From Paenibacillus sp. JJ-100 (GTDB taxonomy: Bacteria; Bacillota; Bacilli; Paenibacillales; Paenibacillaceae): a DNA stretch of 64,000 bases. The position numbers were made by a program, and so were the translations under genes. Positions 24,580 to 33,387 of this stretch are shown here, piece by piece (the stretch's first letter is position 1; each line of letters starts with the position of its first letter). Below the pieces are notes generated by a model. It ran no database searches. It worked only from the letters and a program-made list of their open reading frames with translations, and was not told the origin of the DNA. The DNA is taken from contig NZ_CAOJCM010000001.1 in assembly GCF_948329825.1 (NCBI RefSeq), positions 1,116,001 through 1,180,000 on the forward strand, given 5' to 3'.

Positions 24580-25449
24580 TTATAGTGCAAACTTTGCTAT
24601 TAGCTGTTCCGATGCTGGCATCAAAGGCAACCGCAACTGGTCCGAAGAGATAATACCTTCTTTAGCAAGCAGATGTTTTAACATTGCCGGAGCAGGCTCC
24701 TCAAATAGATGTCGAATAAACGGCAGTAACTCCGTATAGATCTGGTAAGCCTCTTCTTTTTCGCCGGCAACAAAACGGGTATACACCTCGAGGAAACGCT
24801 TCGGACTCACTCCAGCAGATGCCATCATACCGCCGGTCGCGCCTTTCGTTAACATATCATAGAAGAATGTATCATCTCCGCACAAAATCGGCTTGGAGCC
24901 GGTGCGTACCAATTCAGTCATCAGTTCAAGGTCGTTTGTGCTGTCCTTAAGACCAATAACACCGTCCAGGTTCATGATTTTTTTCATCATCTCTATGGAA
25001 ACCTTCACGCCAGTACGTGCTGGGATTTCATATACCATTACAGGTACGCCTACTTCAGCGGCCATACGGAAGTGTTCATAAATGCCGGCTTCGGTAGGTC
25101 TATTATAGTATGGAGTTACGACAAGAACCGCATCAGCGCCGAGGTCTGCGGCCATCTTGGTTCTTTTCACGGTTGAAGCAGTATCATTGGTTCCAGTGCC
25201 AACCACAATAGGTACGGAGGAATTGATGCTGCTCAGTGTTTCCTTCGCGGCCTTCACAAGCTGTTCCACTTCGTCCCATGTCACGGTAGGTGATTCTCCT
25301 GTCGTGCCATTAATCACCAAGCCATGAATACCGCTCTCTGCCATAACTTTGATGTAATTGCGGAACGAAGGAAGATCGAGTTCGCGCTCCTTGGTAAAAG
25401 GTGTGATTACAGGTATATAGATACCATGAACCTGTTGTTCGGTTAACAT
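24580..25449 (-). CDS. DapA-superfamily lyase/synthase
   Basis: 289 residues from the ATG at 25449 (GGGGG 8 nt upstream; a longer frame lacks a site). A class I aldolase TIM barrel: GTTGE near 48-52, the second tyrosine in VTPYYNRP (Tyr115), YEIPARTG (Tyr140) and the Schiff-base lysine in GVIGLKDS (Lys168). The normal YNIPGRT motif is YEIPART here, so it may not be the lysine-biosynthesis enzyme. Relatives include N-acetylneuraminate lyase, keto-deoxy sugar-acid aldolases and the hydroxyproline-pathway deaminase LhpC. It lies divergent to a LysR gene followed by a FAD-dependent amine oxidase, which favours a catabolic role. Confidence 0.9.
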   Translation of the reverse strand: MLTEQQVHGIYIPVITPFTKERELDLPSFRNYIKVMAESGIHGLVINGTTGESPTVTWDEVEQLVKAAKETLSSINSSVPIVVGTGTNDTASTVKRTKMAADLGADAVLVVTPYYNRPTEAGIYEHFRMAAEVGVPVMVYEIPARTGVKVSIEMMKKIMNLDGVIGLKDSTNDLELMTELVRTGSKPILCGDDTFFYDMLTKGATGGMMASAGVSPKRFLEVYTRFVAGEKEEAYQIYTELLPFIRHLFEEPAPAMLKHLLAKEGIISSDQLRLPLMPASEQLIAKFAL

Positions 25450-25512
25450 TGTATGACCCCCATATGTATGTTGGAATTCCATTACATTCACTTTACCATA
25501 GGAAAAGGTATC

Positions 25513-25524
25513 ATAGTTAGCTAT
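25513..25524. promoter_or_regulatory. Candidate LysR-binding dyad in a divergent promoter
   Basis: ATAG-N4-CTAT (25513-25524) is a dyad of the kind LysR proteins bind, in the 124-bp gap between the dapA-like gene and lysR. On the minus strand TATTAT and TATGAT could serve as -10 elements for the dapA-like gene. Confidence 0.45.
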
Positions 25525-25573
25525 AATAGATGATGGGTCTTATCAATAATTTCGATGACGTGAGGGAATAGAT

Positions 25574-26482
25574 ATGGATTTGAATTATTTTCAAACCTTT
25601 CGTGAGGTTGCTTTGAGGCAAAGCTTTACCAAGGCGGCCGAAGAGCTTGGCTACGCACAGTCCAGTGTGACAACCCAGATTCAAAAACTGGAAAAAATCT
25701 ATCAAGTCAAATTATTCGAACGATATAATAACAACAAAATTAGGCTGACTTCAGCGGGGGAAGAGTTATACAAGCTTTCCGGACAGATACTGGAGATATT
25801 TGAACATTCACAGGAGAAGCTGACCAAGCAGGGTGGGGGTTCACTAACCATCGCTACGATGGATTCACTTGCCTCATATTATCTGCCAGCACCTATTCAA
25901 ACCACACGCACACAATATCCTGAGCTTAGTATACGACTGCAGACTGATCGTGAAGATCTGATTTTACAAAAAGTTAGAGAGGGAGAGGCGGATGTCGGCC
26001 TGATTCTAGCCAATGCTTCGTCTGATTCGGGATTACAGTGGATCACCATTCGGGAGGAACCACTGGTACTCATTGTGAATTCAGACCATCCCCTTGCGGC
26101 TCAATCCGAGGTCACATTGAATCATCTTGCGAATGAAGAATGGATCATGCCAGAGGATTCGTGTAATTACAGACAACTACTGGAAAAGATACTCAGAAAG
26201 AATGGAATTCCTTATAAAGTAGCATTGGAGCTAGGGAGTCCTGAGGCAATTAAGCGAAGTATTATGGCTGGCCCAGGTATCTCGCTATTGCCACAGATGA
26301 TTGCGATGGACGAGATTCAGAGACAGGAGCTTACCGTACTGCCTTTGGTTCATACTGATTTCACAATGGAGATTCAGCTTGTAATTCATGCTCGGAAATG
26401 GATCTCTCATGCGTTAAGACAATTCATTATTAATCTGGGGGCCAAAGAATCAGATTGGCTACCTGTAGAGGCAGAAAGCTAA
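25574..26482 (+). CDS. LysR-family transcriptional regulator
   Basis: 302 residues. The N-terminal winged helix is standard (MDLNYFQTFREVALRQSFTKAAEELGYAQSSVTTQIQKLE, residues 1-40). The co-inducer domain follows, with SLTIATMDSLASYYLPAPI at its start and VGLILANASSDSGLQW in the middle. The gene is divergent from the dapA-like gene with a dyad between them, the classical arrangement for LysR control of its neighbour. A FAD-dependent oxidoreductase follows 74 bp downstream on the same strand. The inducer is unknown; an amino acid or keto acid of this pathway is likely. Confidence 0.92.
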   Translation: MDLNYFQTFREVALRQSFTKAAEELGYAQSSVTTQIQKLEKIYQVKLFERYNNNKIRLTSAGEELYKLSGQILEIFEHSQEKLTKQGGGSLTIATMDSLASYYLPAPIQTTRTQYPELSIRLQTDREDLILQKVREGEADVGLILANASSDSGLQWITIREEPLVLIVNSDHPLAAQSEVTLNHLANEEWIMPEDSCNYRQLLEKILRKNGIPYKVALELGSPEAIKRSIMAGPGISLLPQMIAMDEIQRQELTVLPLVHTDFTMEIQLVIHARKWISHALRQFIINLGAKESDWLPVEAES

Positions 26483-26556
26483 GCAGCTTATGTGAGTTAT
26501 TTTTTCAATATAAAGTAATAGATATTAAGAGTTTTATGAATGAAAGGAATATTGGC

Positions 26557-27690
26557 ATGAAAAAAGTTATCGTCATCGGAGCAGGCATATTAGGGGCATC
26601 TACCGCCTATCATTTAGCCAAATCAGGTGCTGAAGTATTGCTTGTTGACCGGAAAGATACGGGGCAGGCAACTGATGCGGCGGCTGGTATTATCTGCCCA
26701 TGGTTGTCCCAGCGCCGGAATCAGGACTGGTATCAGCTGGCTAAGGCGGGAGCGCGTTATTATCCTGGCCTTATTGCTGAATTGGAACGTGATGGGGAGA
26801 CGGAGACTGGGTATGCGCAGACGGGCGCACTCAGTATTCATACCGATCATGACAAATTGAATAAGTTGGTCGAACGAGCCAAGTTGCGTAGAGAAGATGC
26901 ACCAGAGATGGGCAACATTACATGGCTGGATGAAAAAGAAACACGGGAACGTTTTCCGATCCTTCGGGAAGGTTACTCATCTGTACATGTTAGTGGCGCT
27001 GCCCGTGTGGATGGAAGAGCACTCCGTGATGCGTTGATTCGTTCTGCACAGCGGCAGGGTGCTAGGCTTTTGGAGGGCGAAGCTCGGCTGCTCTGTGAGG
27101 ACGAACAGGTGACGGGCGTTGAAGTAAATTCAGAGCGTTACGGGGCCGATATGGTTGTGGTGTGTGCAGGTGCTTGGGCAAATGAATTGATGGAGCCACT
27201 TGGCATTCATTTTAAAGTTCATTATCAGAAGGCTCAGATTATTCATTTACGAATTTCTCATCAACAAAATACAGGTCATTGGCCCGTCATTATGCCGCCT
27301 ACAGACCAGTATCTACTCGCCTTTGCAGAACAGAAGATGGTCATTGGGGCAACCCATGAAAATGATGTTGAGGGTTATGATACACGAATTACTGCCGGAG
27401 GTATGCAGGAGGTGTTGAACAAAGGATTGGAGCTGGCTCCTGAGCTTGCTAACAGTACTCTTGATGAGGTAAGGGTTGGTTTTCGTCCGTTCACACCTGG
27501 ATTTCTGCCGGTTATGGGAACGGTGCCTGGATGGTCCGGTCTGATTACAGCCAATGGTTTGGGAGCTTCCGGTCTAACGATGGGACCGTACATCGGCAGT
27601 CAGCTTGCCAAACTGGCGATGGATATAGAGCCGGATATCAATATGGATGCATACGACGTAAGTAAAGCAATTGAGTTGAAGGAAGAATAA
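26557..27690 (+). CDS. FAD-dependent amino-acid/amine oxidoreductase (DAO family)
   Basis: 377 residues from ATG 26557 (AAAGGAAT upstream). The FAD-binding loop is immediately N-terminal: KVIVIGAGILGASTAYHLAKSGAEVLLVDR. The family pattern continues with DAAAGIICPWLSQRRNQDWY, VVVCAGAWANELMEPLGI and the C-terminal FTPGFLPVMGTVPGWSGLITANGLGASGLTMGP, as in D-amino acid dehydrogenases, sarcosine and glycine oxidases. The enzyme oxidises a primary or secondary amine to an imine. Next to a DapA-type lyase and LysR it recalls D-hydroxyproline degradation (LhpB/LhpC), but no epimerase is present. Substrate unproven. Confidence 0.9.
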   Translation: MKKVIVIGAGILGASTAYHLAKSGAEVLLVDRKDTGQATDAAAGIICPWLSQRRNQDWYQLAKAGARYYPGLIAELERDGETETGYAQTGALSIHTDHDKLNKLVERAKLRREDAPEMGNITWLDEKETRERFPILREGYSSVHVSGAARVDGRALRDALIRSAQRQGARLLEGEARLLCEDEQVTGVEVNSERYGADMVVVCAGAWANELMEPLGIHFKVHYQKAQIIHLRISHQQNTGHWPVIMPPTDQYLLAFAEQKMVIGATHENDVEGYDTRITAGGMQEVLNKGLELAPELANSTLDEVRVGFRPFTPGFLPVMGTVPGWSGLITANGLGASGLTMGPYIGSQLAKLAMDIEPDINMDAYDVSKAIELKEE

Positions 27691-27725
27691 AAATAAGCAT
27701 AGAAGTTGTATAAAGAGGTGAGCAA

Positions 27726-28016
27726 ATGACGTATTCTCAGCGTATGTCAGGCGGAGCAAGCCTGTCCGATCTGTTGTACCTGGAACAGCAGATTGAGCAA
27801 ATAAAAGAAGAGCGGAGTGCGGCTGTAGATCAACTGAAGCAATATGAACAAGAATGGAGACGTATTCAGTCTGGCGTGGGAGAAGGAAAAGAAGGCGCAG
27901 AGACTGGAGACGAACAGTCCATTTCAAAAAAGCTAAAGGATACGCAAACTCAAGTGAGTTCACTTACAAGACAACTGGATGAGTTAGAGGCCGCCCTTGA
28001 TGAACTTGTAGATTAG
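27726..28016 (+). CDS. Small coiled-coil protein of unknown function
   Basis: 96 residues, with GAGGTGAGC before the ATG. Two charged heptad stretches are visible: LSDLLYLEQQIEQIKEERSAAVDQLKQYEQEWRR (about 13-46) and LKDTQTQVSSLTRQLDELEAALDELV (about 70-95), separated by a glycine- and glutamate-rich linker. This suggests an antiparallel helical hairpin or a coiled-coil dimer. There is no signal or membrane segment. It lies 35 bp after the FAD oxidoreductase and may be read from the same message. No family was recognised. Confidence 0.7.
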   Translation: MTYSQRMSGGASLSDLLYLEQQIEQIKEERSAAVDQLKQYEQEWRRIQSGVGEGKEGAETGDEQSISKKLKDTQTQVSSLTRQLDELEAALDELVD

Positions 28017-28121
28017 GAATATTTAGATAAACGAAAATGACTTTACATGTTCTGGAAGACTATATAGAATGGTATGCACTGTACAATTGAATATGAAAGT
28101 GGAGAGTGAGCGTGAATCGAA

Positions 28122-29840
28122 ATGCTTCGTCGTTTTTTTTCGTACTACCGACCGTATAAAAAATTGTTTCTCATCGATTTCGGCTGTGCTGTGTTTGCCG
28201 GTTTATTGGAACTGGCATTCCCGCTTGCCGTTAGCAAGTTCATTAATGAACTGCTGCCTGGTCAGGACTGGCCGCTTATTCTACTCGCGTGTATTGTGCT
28301 GTTGTCCATCTATGCACTTAATACCGTGTTAAACTACGTCGTTACATACTGGGGACATATGCTGGGAATTAACATTGAAACCAATATGCGTGAAAAAATG
28401 TTCGCCCACCTGCAGAAGCTTTCATTCCGGTTTTTTGATAATCGCAAAACAGGCCATCTGATCGGTCATCTCACGAATGATCTCAATGATATTGGTGAAG
28501 TAGCTCACCATGGGCCGGAGGATGTGTTCATCGCAGTGATGACGCTAATTGGATCATTCTGGCTGATGGCTAACATTAATCTGGAGCTGGCTTTGCTGAC
28601 GTTTATTATCATTCCGATTATGGCGTGGGTTATTATTGTATTCGGTGGTCGCATGACCAAGACATATCGGCGATTGTTCGGCGATGTGGGTAACTTCAAT
28701 GCGCGTATTGAAGATAACGTAGGTGGTATGCGTGTTGTGCAGTCATTTGCCAACGAGGAGCATGAGAAAAAGCTGTTTGCCGTAGATAACGCAAATTTCC
28801 GTCTAACCAAACTGCTTGCGTATAAAACGATGGCCAAAAGCATCTCAGTCAGTTATATGATGATGCGTCTGGTCACCGTATTTGTGATGATCAGCGGAGC
28901 ATGGTTCTACATCGACGGCAGAATTAACATGGGGGATTTCATGGCTTTCCTGCTCTTGTCTAATATTTTCTTCCGACCAATCGAGAAGATTAATGCGGTG
29001 ATTGAGAGCTATCCGAAGGGAATTGCTGGGTTCAAACGGTATCTTGAGATCATTGACACGGAACCTGAGATTGCAGATCGCAAAGATGCGGTTGAGTTAC
29101 GTGAGGTGAAGGGGGACATCCGCTTCGAGAATGTCTCATTCGGCTATGAGTCAAGCCGTCGCATCCTAAATAACATTAGCTTGTCGATTCGTCCTGGCGA
29201 AACGGTTGCATTTGTTGGTCCTTCCGGAGCAGGTAAAACGACGATATGCAGCTTGCTGCCGCGGTTTTATGAAGTTGAGGAAGGGCGTATCACAGTTGAT
29301 GGTGTCGATATTCGTGACATTAAGCTGCAATCACTGCGTAAACAGATCGGAATCGTGCAGCAGGATGTGTTCCTATTCTCGGGTACAATCAAGGAGAATA
29401 TCGCCTACGGTGATCTAACAGCTACAGAGGATCAGATCTGGGAGGCAGCTCGTCGTGCCTCATTGGAGGAGCTGATTAAGAGCTTGCCGGAGGGAATGGA
29501 TACCATCATTGGAGAACGTGGGGTTAAGCTATCTGGCGGGCAAAAACAACGGTTGTCCATTGCACGCATGTTCCTCAAAAATCCTCCGATTTTGATTCTG
29601 GATGAGGCCACTTCTGCGTTAGATACAGAAACGGAAGCGCTCATTCAGCAATCTCTTGCCGAATTGTCAGTCGGCAGAACAACGCTCGTCATTGCACACC
29701 GGCTGACCACAATTAAAAATGCAGATCGCATTATAGTTGTGAATACCGATGGTATAGCTGAACAAGGCAACCATGAAGAACTGGTTGCTGCTGGAGGCAT
29801 CTACAGTCGCCTGCATCAAGTTCAACATAATCACTCCTAG
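28122..29840 (+). CDS. ABC exporter, fused membrane and ATPase domains
   Basis: 572 residues, a half-transporter that must dimerise. Residues 1-310 hold six transmembrane helices, with the coupling stretch FAHLQKLSFRFFDNRKTGHLIGHLTNDLNDI. The ATPase has Walker A GPSGAGKTT (about 367-375), the Q-loop region, signature LSGGQKQR (about 471-478), Walker B ILILDEATSALD (about 491-502) and the switch histidine in IAHRL. The family includes lipid and multidrug exporters (MsbA, BmrA, YfiB/YfiC). There is no partner half next to it, so it is probably a homodimer. The substrate cannot be told. A terminator follows at 29873. Confidence 0.92.
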   Translation: MLRRFFSYYRPYKKLFLIDFGCAVFAGLLELAFPLAVSKFINELLPGQDWPLILLACIVLLSIYALNTVLNYVVTYWGHMLGINIETNMREKMFAHLQKLSFRFFDNRKTGHLIGHLTNDLNDIGEVAHHGPEDVFIAVMTLIGSFWLMANINLELALLTFIIIPIMAWVIIVFGGRMTKTYRRLFGDVGNFNARIEDNVGGMRVVQSFANEEHEKKLFAVDNANFRLTKLLAYKTMAKSISVSYMMMRLVTVFVMISGAWFYIDGRINMGDFMAFLLLSNIFFRPIEKINAVIESYPKGIAGFKRYLEIIDTEPEIADRKDAVELREVKGDIRFENVSFGYESSRRILNNISLSIRPGETVAFVGPSGAGKTTICSLLPRFYEVEEGRITVDGVDIRDIKLQSLRKQIGIVQQDVFLFSGTIKENIAYGDLTATEDQIWEAARRASLEELIKSLPEGMDTIIGERGVKLSGGQKQRLSIARMFLKNPPILILDEATSALDTETEALIQQSLAELSVGRTTLVIAHRLTTIKNADRIIVVNTDGIAEQGNHEELVAAGGIYSRLHQVQHNHS

Positions 29841-29872
29841 GATTAGCAGGAACATCAAAATGCTCAATTAGT

Positions 29873-29896
29873 AAAGCCGCGCAATGCGCGGCTTTT
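29873..29896 (+). terminator. Terminator of the ABC exporter gene
   Basis: AAAGCCGCGC pairs exactly with GCGCGGCTTT around a 3-nt loop, followed by TTTTTG. Confidence 0.93.
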
Positions 29897-29941
29897 TGCT
29901 ATTCAATGAACGTATCGTTATAAACATCATATGGAAGAATA

Positions 29942-29991
29942 ATGTTGACAGTGTCCACAATCCTCATTAATATAATGTTGACAATGTCCAC
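29942..29991 (+). promoter_or_regulatory. Promoter flanked by two identical MarR-type operators
   Basis: Two 17-bp direct repeats, at 29942-29958 and 29975-29991, agree at 16 positions (ATGTTGACANTGTCCAC). Each contains the dyad GACA-N-TGTC. Their starts are 33 bp apart, three helical turns. The first contains the consensus -35 TTGACA (29945-29950). TAATAT (29968-29973) after 17 nt is the likely -10, and the second repeat covers the transcription start. The first gene is a MarR regulator, so autorepression is expected. Confidence 0.8.
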
Positions 29992-30015
29992 TAAAAGGGA
30001 GGTTAACTTTAACTG

Positions 30016-30477
30016 ATGAACTCTCAGCATATTCAACCGGAAGTTTTAGCAGACATGCGGCGCTTTAACCGTTTTTATACGAATATTCTCGGGGTGCTTG
30101 ATAAACATATTCTCGGGACAGGGTATTCATTTGCCGAAGTACGAGTTGTGATCGAAATTGGAATGCGTGGTGAAAGTATTGCGAACAATCTGGTCGATAC
30201 CCTTACCATTGATCGCAGTTATATGAGCCGGATCGTGAACAAGCTAACGAAGGAAGGACTGCTCAATAAGGTAGATTCCACGGAAGACAGCCGGGTTAGC
30301 CTGATTCGTCTGACGGATAAAGGACAGGAACTGTTTGCGGAACTGAATGATCGATCTGATCAACAGATTTTGAAATTAATGCAAAACTTGAGTGAAGAAG
30401 AAATTCAAGAGGTCTATGCCTCCATGATGAACATCCAAGAAAAGCTGACCAAGAAGGCAGGAGAGAGGGCACGATGA
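30016..30477 (+). CDS. MarR-family transcriptional regulator
   Basis: 153 residues. The winged helix spans about 35-100: LGTGYSFAEVRVVIEIGMRGESIANNLVDTLTIDRSYMSRIVNKLTKEGLLNKVDSTEDSRVSLIRLTDKG, a textbook MarR pattern including the DSR(V)xLxLT wing. N- and C-terminal helices make the dimer. GGGAGG lies 12 nt before the ATG. Its last codons overlap the next gene by 4 bp (ATGA), so the two are translated together. Two identical operators straddle the promoter. MarR proteins usually respond to phenolic or oxidising compounds; the ligand here is unknown. Confidence 0.93.
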   Translation: MNSQHIQPEVLADMRRFNRFYTNILGVLDKHILGTGYSFAEVRVVIEIGMRGESIANNLVDTLTIDRSYMSRIVNKLTKEGLLNKVDSTEDSRVSLIRLTDKGQELFAELNDRSDQQILKLMQNLSEEEIQEVYASMMNIQEKLTKKAGERAR

Positions 30478-31568
30478 TACGATTTGAATGTGATTATAAC
30501 GAAGGTGCACACGAGCGGATATTGCAACGGTTGTTAGAGACCAATATGGAGCAAACCAGTGGTTATGGTACAGACACTCACTGTGAGCGTGCTCGTATGC
30601 TGATCCGGCAGGCCTGTGGGAACGAAGAGGCGGATGTACATTTTCTAGTGGGTGGTACGCAGACCAACACAACGGTGATTGCGTCCATTCTTCGACCACA
30701 TCAAGGCGTCATCGCGGCGGTATCCGGTCATATTGCCGTTCATGAGACAGGGGCGATCGAGTCGACTGGGCATAAGGTGCTGACCGTACCGAGCCTGGAT
30801 GGCAAAATTACCGCTGAGCAAGTGAAAGCTGTCTGTGATGCGCATGCCAAGGAATCGTCACCGGAGCATAGCGTTCAACCTGGCATGGTATACATATCTC
30901 AACCAACCGAGAATGGTACGATGTACAGCAAAGCTGAACTTGAGGCATTGTATGCGATAAGCCAAGCTTACGGTTTGCCATTTTTTATCGATGGAGCACG
31001 TCTTGGCTACGCTCTTGCATCCAAAGATTGTGATATGACGATGCGTGATCTTGCACGCATGTGTGATGTCTTTTACATTGGTGGAACCAAAATTGGCGCG
31101 CTGATGGGTGAGGCAGTTGTCATTTTGAATGATGCGCTGAAACGGGATTTCCGTTATATAATCAAGCAAAAAGGCGGCCTGTTAGCTAAGGGCAGATTGC
31201 TGGGTATCCAGTTTGAAACGTTGTTTGAAGATGGTTTGTATCTGGAGATTTCCCGTCATGCCGTGGATATGGCACTAAAAATCCATGACTCCCTTGAGCA
31301 GCATGGTGTGGAATTCCTCTATGATTCTCCGACTAATCAGCAGTTCCCGATTCTGCCGAATTCCTTGCTGGAACAGCTGCGTGAACACTATACGTTTACA
31401 TTTTGGGAAAAGGTGGATGAGTCTCGTAGTGCCGTTCGCTTCTGTACCAGTTGGGCGACACGCAGTGAAAATGTGGACGCTCTGACTCGCGATATTGTAA
31501 GGATGATACAAGAGAACGTGGTTCAGGTAGAACCGTTTGCCGAATTACAAACAGCGGCGATGGTATAG
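30474..31568 (+). CDS. PLP-dependent aldolase/beta-eliminating lyase (threonine aldolase family)
   Basis: 364 residues, fold type I. Family features include FECDYNEGAHERIL at the N terminus, GTDTHCERARMLI, the cofactor-stacking stretch FLVGGTQTNTTVIAS, FFIDGARLGYAL with the PLP-binding aspartate, and FYIGGTKIGALMGEAVV with the Schiff-base lysine. Low-specificity L-threonine aldolases split threonine or related beta-hydroxy amino acids to glycine and an aldehyde. The C-terminal part is well conserved (VRFCTSWATRSENVDAL). Coupling to a MarR repressor is unusual for a housekeeping aldolase and suggests an inducible role, perhaps in detoxifying or using a specific amino acid. Confidence 0.9.
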   Translation: MIRFECDYNEGAHERILQRLLETNMEQTSGYGTDTHCERARMLIRQACGNEEADVHFLVGGTQTNTTVIASILRPHQGVIAAVSGHIAVHETGAIESTGHKVLTVPSLDGKITAEQVKAVCDAHAKESSPEHSVQPGMVYISQPTENGTMYSKAELEALYAISQAYGLPFFIDGARLGYALASKDCDMTMRDLARMCDVFYIGGTKIGALMGEAVVILNDALKRDFRYIIKQKGGLLAKGRLLGIQFETLFEDGLYLEISRHAVDMALKIHDSLEQHGVEFLYDSPTNQQFPILPNSLLEQLREHYTFTFWEKVDESRSAVRFCTSWATRSENVDALTRDIVRMIQENVVQVEPFAELQTAAMV

Positions 31569-31659
31569 AGGTTAAGACTATTTTATGATTATTTAAGTAT
31601 GTGGCTGAGGTTGTAATTGTTTGATAGGGGTAATTATGCCGCGGATCAGTGAATAGAGG

Positions 31660-31706
31660 TGCGCTACAGATGAATGTCAATTTATTCTGTACAGCGCTTC
31701 TTTTTG
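31660..31706 (+). terminator. Terminator of the marR-aldolase operon
   Basis: GCGCT-ACAGA pairs with TCTGTA-CAGCGC through a long, interrupted stem, followed by TTCTTTTTG. Confidence 0.75.
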
Positions 31707-31773
31707 TTTTCGGTTTAGGTTGCTCCCAGATGAGGTGCTGAAGATATGAAACATTCGATCAATGGAGAGAACA

Positions 31774-31821
31774 TTGACATTTTTCTTACACTGATATAGG
31801 TTATTAGAGATACCTTATATC
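31774..31821 (+). promoter_or_regulatory. -35 element and dyad upstream of the methyltransferase gene
   Basis: TTGACA at 31774-31779 is a consensus -35. Shortly after it, GATATAGGTTAT (31793-31804) and ATACCTTATATC (31810-31821) form an imperfect inverted repeat with the -10 area inside its left arm. This could be an operator or an RNA hairpin. Confidence 0.4.
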
Positions 31822-31850
31822 CTTAATGTGAAGGAGAGATGTTATACAAC

Positions 31851-32630
31851 ATGGAACAAGATTCCTTTTCAATGAATAAATCAGCCTTTTCACAACCCCA
31901 TTCTTATAGCCAGAACGTGCATTCTTTACTTGGTACACCGCCCATACCGCTATTGTCCTTCCTTCAACCATCTCCAGGAGAGCGAATCCTGGATGTAGGA
32001 TGCGGTAATGGTGTATTAACGGCACAGATTGCAGCAACCGGAGCTCTTACCACAGGCATTGATCTTTCAGAAGAGAGCATAGCTCAAGCCAAAGCCAAAT
32101 ATCCGGAACTGGATGTACAGATTGCAGATGCTGCTTGTTATCGGACACAGGAACGATATGACGCTATATTTTCTCATGCTGCATTACACTGGATGGCTGA
32201 TGCTCCTGCTGTTGTGAAGACTATGCAATTAGCATTAAAGCAAGGAGGGCGTCTCGTCACGGAATTTGCGGGCAAAGGTAATACCAAAATCTTACTTGAT
32301 GCGGTTCGGGAGGAGCTCGTTGTGCGAGGATACACATGGGAGGGACGTAATCCGTGGTATCATCCCAGTGTTGGAGAGTTTGCAGGTTTGTTGGAACAGC
32401 ATGAATTCCAAGTGTTATTTATACAGCAGACGGATAGCCTTAGACCGTTGAAACAAGGGGTACGTAAGTGGCTCTGCAGCTTTGCACATCATCTGTTTCG
32501 GGATATTGAGGCTGATGAGCAGGAGAATATTATGGAAGTTGTCGAAAAGAAAGTAGAACCCCAGCTCTGCCTTGAAGGACAGTGGCACTTGGATATTTCC
32601 AGACTGCGAGTTGTTGCAATCAAAGTTTAA
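31851..32630 (+). CDS. Class I SAM-dependent methyltransferase
   Basis: 259 residues. Motif I is ERILDVGCGNGVLTAQIA (about 45-62) and the acidic post-I residue is in TTGIDLSEESIAQAKAKYP. The middle motif reads YDAIFSHAALHWMADAP, typical of the trans-aconitate methyltransferase-like (Tam) group. The start is uncertain: AAGGAGAG is 2 nt from ATG 31839 and 14 nt from ATG 31851, neither ideal. The next gene, a pentapeptide-repeat protein, begins 21 bp after the stop. The methyl acceptor is unknown. Confidence 0.88.
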   Translation: MEQDSFSMNKSAFSQPHSYSQNVHSLLGTPPIPLLSFLQPSPGERILDVGCGNGVLTAQIAATGALTTGIDLSEESIAQAKAKYPELDVQIADAACYRTQERYDAIFSHAALHWMADAPAVVKTMQLALKQGGRLVTEFAGKGNTKILLDAVREELVVRGYTWEGRNPWYHPSVGEFAGLLEQHEFQVLFIQQTDSLRPLKQGVRKWLCSFAHHLFRDIEADEQENIMEVVEKKVEPQLCLEGQWHLDISRLRVVAIKV

Positions 32631-32651
32631 TTAGCCTATAAGGAGGCTGAC

Positions 32652-33281
32652 ATGAAGATAGAGAAACCCAAACGGTTCGAACACTTGCTCGAATCGGAAC
32701 CGATATATGCACTAGAATCAAAAGCAGAATACAAAGACAGGCTGTTTGAAAATGTTACGCTGGATCTGCAAGAAGTAAGAAAGGCATCGTTTGAACGAGT
32801 CGTATTCCGCCACGTTACTCTTCTGGAATCATCCCTTGAACATTGTGAATTCACAGATGTCAAGTTCGAGCACTGTGACTTTTCCAATGTGAATCTGCAA
32901 GATACGTTTATGCATCGAACGGAATGGAAGAACTGTAAATTGGTCGGTGCGGACTTTTCCGGGAGCCGATGGCAGAATGTAAGTGTTGTGCAGAGTATAG
33001 GTGACTATAGCAATTTCCGTTTTGCCCATCTCAAACAGGTCCAATACGCTGAATGTAGCTTGATTGGTGCAGACTTCGCCTATCTGAAATTACAGAAGAT
33101 TGGATTCAACGCATGCAATCTGGATCAGGTCACGTTCACCGGAACAGCAATGAGGGGGTTGGATCTTAGTGATTGTGAATTCGATACTCTTAATCTTACA
33201 CTAGAGGATCTGACCGGATGTGTGATTGCGCCGCATCAAGCTGCAACATTTGCCGGGTTAATGGGACTTATCATTAAATAA
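32652..33281 (+). CDS. Second pentapeptide-repeat protein
   Basis: 209 residues, AGGAGG just upstream of the ATG. The five-residue period is clear but looser than in the protein at 23266: ASFERVVFRHVTLLESSLEHCEFTDVKFEHCDFSNVNLQDTF, CKLVGADFSGSRW, YAECSLIGADFAYLKLQKIGF and MRGLDLSDCEF. It should form the same beta-helix. Both end in a similar segment (IDREQAVLIARSLG in the first, IAPHQAATFAGLMG here), so they are probably distant paralogues of one family, possibly Qnr-like. It is paired with a methyltransferase, not with TetR. Confidence 0.85.
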   Translation: MKIEKPKRFEHLLESEPIYALESKAEYKDRLFENVTLDLQEVRKASFERVVFRHVTLLESSLEHCEFTDVKFEHCDFSNVNLQDTFMHRTEWKNCKLVGADFSGSRWQNVSVVQSIGDYSNFRFAHLKQVQYAECSLIGADFAYLKLQKIGFNACNLDQVTFTGTAMRGLDLSDCEFDTLNLTLEDLTGCVIAPHQAATFAGLMGLIIK

Positions 33282-33387
33282 CGTTCAAAAATGATATACA
33301 GAACTCATTTTTAATGTTATCCTTAACTGTTACGTGTGACATAAAGATTCGTTTTATGTAGAGAAGTGCGTAAATGAAGGAGATAAC

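Noticed and set aside
28110..28157. GTG-initiated frame of 15 codons before the ABC exporter start
   Set aside because: It is out of frame with the exporter and ends quickly; probably chance.
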